From contig MUZY01000148.1 of assembly GCA_003266065.1 (NCBI GenBank), forward strand, positions 22,965 to 28,802: a stretch of DNA of 5,838 nt. The letters run 5' to 3'. This DNA comes from Methanosphaera sp. rholeuAM130 (GTDB taxonomy: Archaea; Methanobacteriota; Methanobacteria; Methanobacteriales; Methanobacteriaceae). Below are positions 5,144 to 5,838 of the stretch, one piece after another. Positions within the stretch are counted from its first letter, which is position 1, and the number at the start of each line of letters is the position of its first letter. The translations under genes were made by a program, and so were the position numbers. Under the pieces are notes generated by a model. That model was given only the letters and a program-made list of their open reading frames with translations. It did no database searches and was not told where the DNA came from.

Positions 5144-5838
5144 ATGAGAATACTACTTGTGCAGGAATCGGATTGGATAAAAAGAAATCCTCATCAACAA
5201 CACCATTTAATGGAATTGCTCGGTATGAGAGGACACAAAATTCATGTGATTGATTATGAAATAGACTGGAATCAACATGAAAGTAGCGAATACAGATTCA
5301 AATCACCGAGAAAAGTATTTAAAGAGTATAAAAAGGTATACAATACAGAGAATATCACCGTAATAAGACCCGCCCTCATCAGATTACCGGTACTCAACTA
5401 CGTGTCAGTAGTGCATTACCATAGAAAAGAAATAATAAGGGAAATAGAACAATTCCAACCGGACATAATACTGGGATTTGGAATACTCAATGCAAATATC
5501 GCTTCCAAACTGGCAAAAAAACATAACATTCCATTCGTATACTACTTCATAGACGTATTATATGAACTGATTCCTGAACCTGCATTCAGAAGCCTTGGAA
5601 AGCAGATAACAAAAAACACCATCAAAAAGTCATCATATGTACTGACCATCAACAGAAAGCTGCATGAAATAGCCGTGGAACTGGGTGCAAATCCACATAA
5701 GATGAGCATCATCGGTGCCGGAATAAACCTGAAACAATTCAATTACGAAAAGAACAACGGATTTAAGATACGCAGCTACTATCACATAGATCCAAGAGAT
5801 ACCGTGCTGTTTTTCATGGGATTCTTATATGAATTCTC
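5144..5838 (+). CDS. GT4-type glycosyltransferase, N-terminal part (cut by the window edge)
   Basis: The frame is open for 231 codons up to the last base, so the gene continues beyond the window. The protein starts MRILLVQESDWIKRNPHQQH, a beta strand and loop like those opening GT-B glycosyltransferases, followed by HLMELLGMRGHKIHVIDYEI, the usual 'group acts, rewrite sugar' N-domain pattern. QPDIILGFGILNANIASKLA (about 107-126), HNIPFVYYFIDVLYEL (129-144) and then VLTINRKLHE fit the acceptor domain. IIGAGINLKQF near 194-204 is the typical GT4 linker motif, and LFFMGFLYEFS at the edge is the start of the donor-binding domain. The ESxE-type donor motif lies outside the window. There is no signal peptide, and it is probably cytoplasmic at the membrane face. 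It is likely expressed with the epimerase, whose product may be its donor sugar. Family assignment is firm; sugar and acceptor are unknown. Confidence 0.82.
   Translation, partial: MRILLVQESDWIKRNPHQQHHLMELLGMRGHKIHVIDYEIDWNQHESSEYRFKSPRKVFKEYKKVYNTENITVIRPALIRLPVLNYVSVVHYHRKEIIREIEQFQPDIILGFGILNANIASKLAKKHNIPFVYYFIDVLYELIPEPAFRSLGKQITKNTIKKSSYVLTINRKLHEIAVELGANPHKMSIIGAGINLKQFNYEKNNGFKIRSYYHIDPRDTVLFFMGFLYEF

Noticed and set aside
5124..5147. Seven-codon ORF overlapping the glycosyltransferase start by ATGA
   Set aside because: It is too short, has no ribosome binding site, and the overlap follows from the ATGAGA start itself.

Overview
The window looks like a chromosomal segment of an AT-rich methanogenic archaeon of the order Methanobacteriales (a Methanosphaera or Methanobrevibacter type). 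The signs are very AT-rich spacers with archaeal TATA boxes, GGTGA/GGTGAT and GGAG ribosome binding sites, U-run terminators, heavy ATA and AGA codon use, and an ArsR-type HTH fused to a V4R domain. This assignment is inference from style and gene content; no rRNA or marker gene is present.

Left part (1-2482). A hairpin plus T-run at 6-40 probably ends a plus-strand gene lying outside the window. Converging on it from the minus strand is a HTH-V4R transcriptional regulator (52-789). It is divergent from a complete 445-residue AzgA-type purine permease (1121-2458). The 331-base spacer between them carries both promoters and a set of ATACC motifs, including a perfect 12-base direct repeat, at spacings of 61, 41 and 50 bases. 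That arrangement fits operator sites on one face of the helix, so the regulator may control purine uptake. The permease has its own hairpin/U8 terminator, with the stop codon sitting in the hairpin loop.

Right part (2483-5838). Three genes point to cell-surface glycan synthesis: a LicD-family phosphotransferase (2732-3748), an extended-SDR nucleotide-sugar epimerase/dehydratase (4078-5073) and the start of a GT4-type glycosyltransferase (5144 to the window end). The last gene is cut off by the right edge. licD appears monocistronic, with its own promoter and terminator. The epimerase and glycosyltransferase are 70 bases apart with no terminator between them and are probably co-expressed. A likely scheme is that the epimerase makes an activated sugar, the glycosyltransferase adds it to a glycan, and LicD decorates a glycan with a phosphodiester-linked group. 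The exact sugar, the decoration and the acceptor cannot be read from the sequence.

No tRNA, rRNA, CRISPR array or recognisable insertion sequence was seen. The spacers at 2459-2731 and 3749-4077 are long for such a genome. The first contains two adjacent hairpins and two overlapping micro-ORFs that are either a small structured RNA or leader, or debris of a lost gene.
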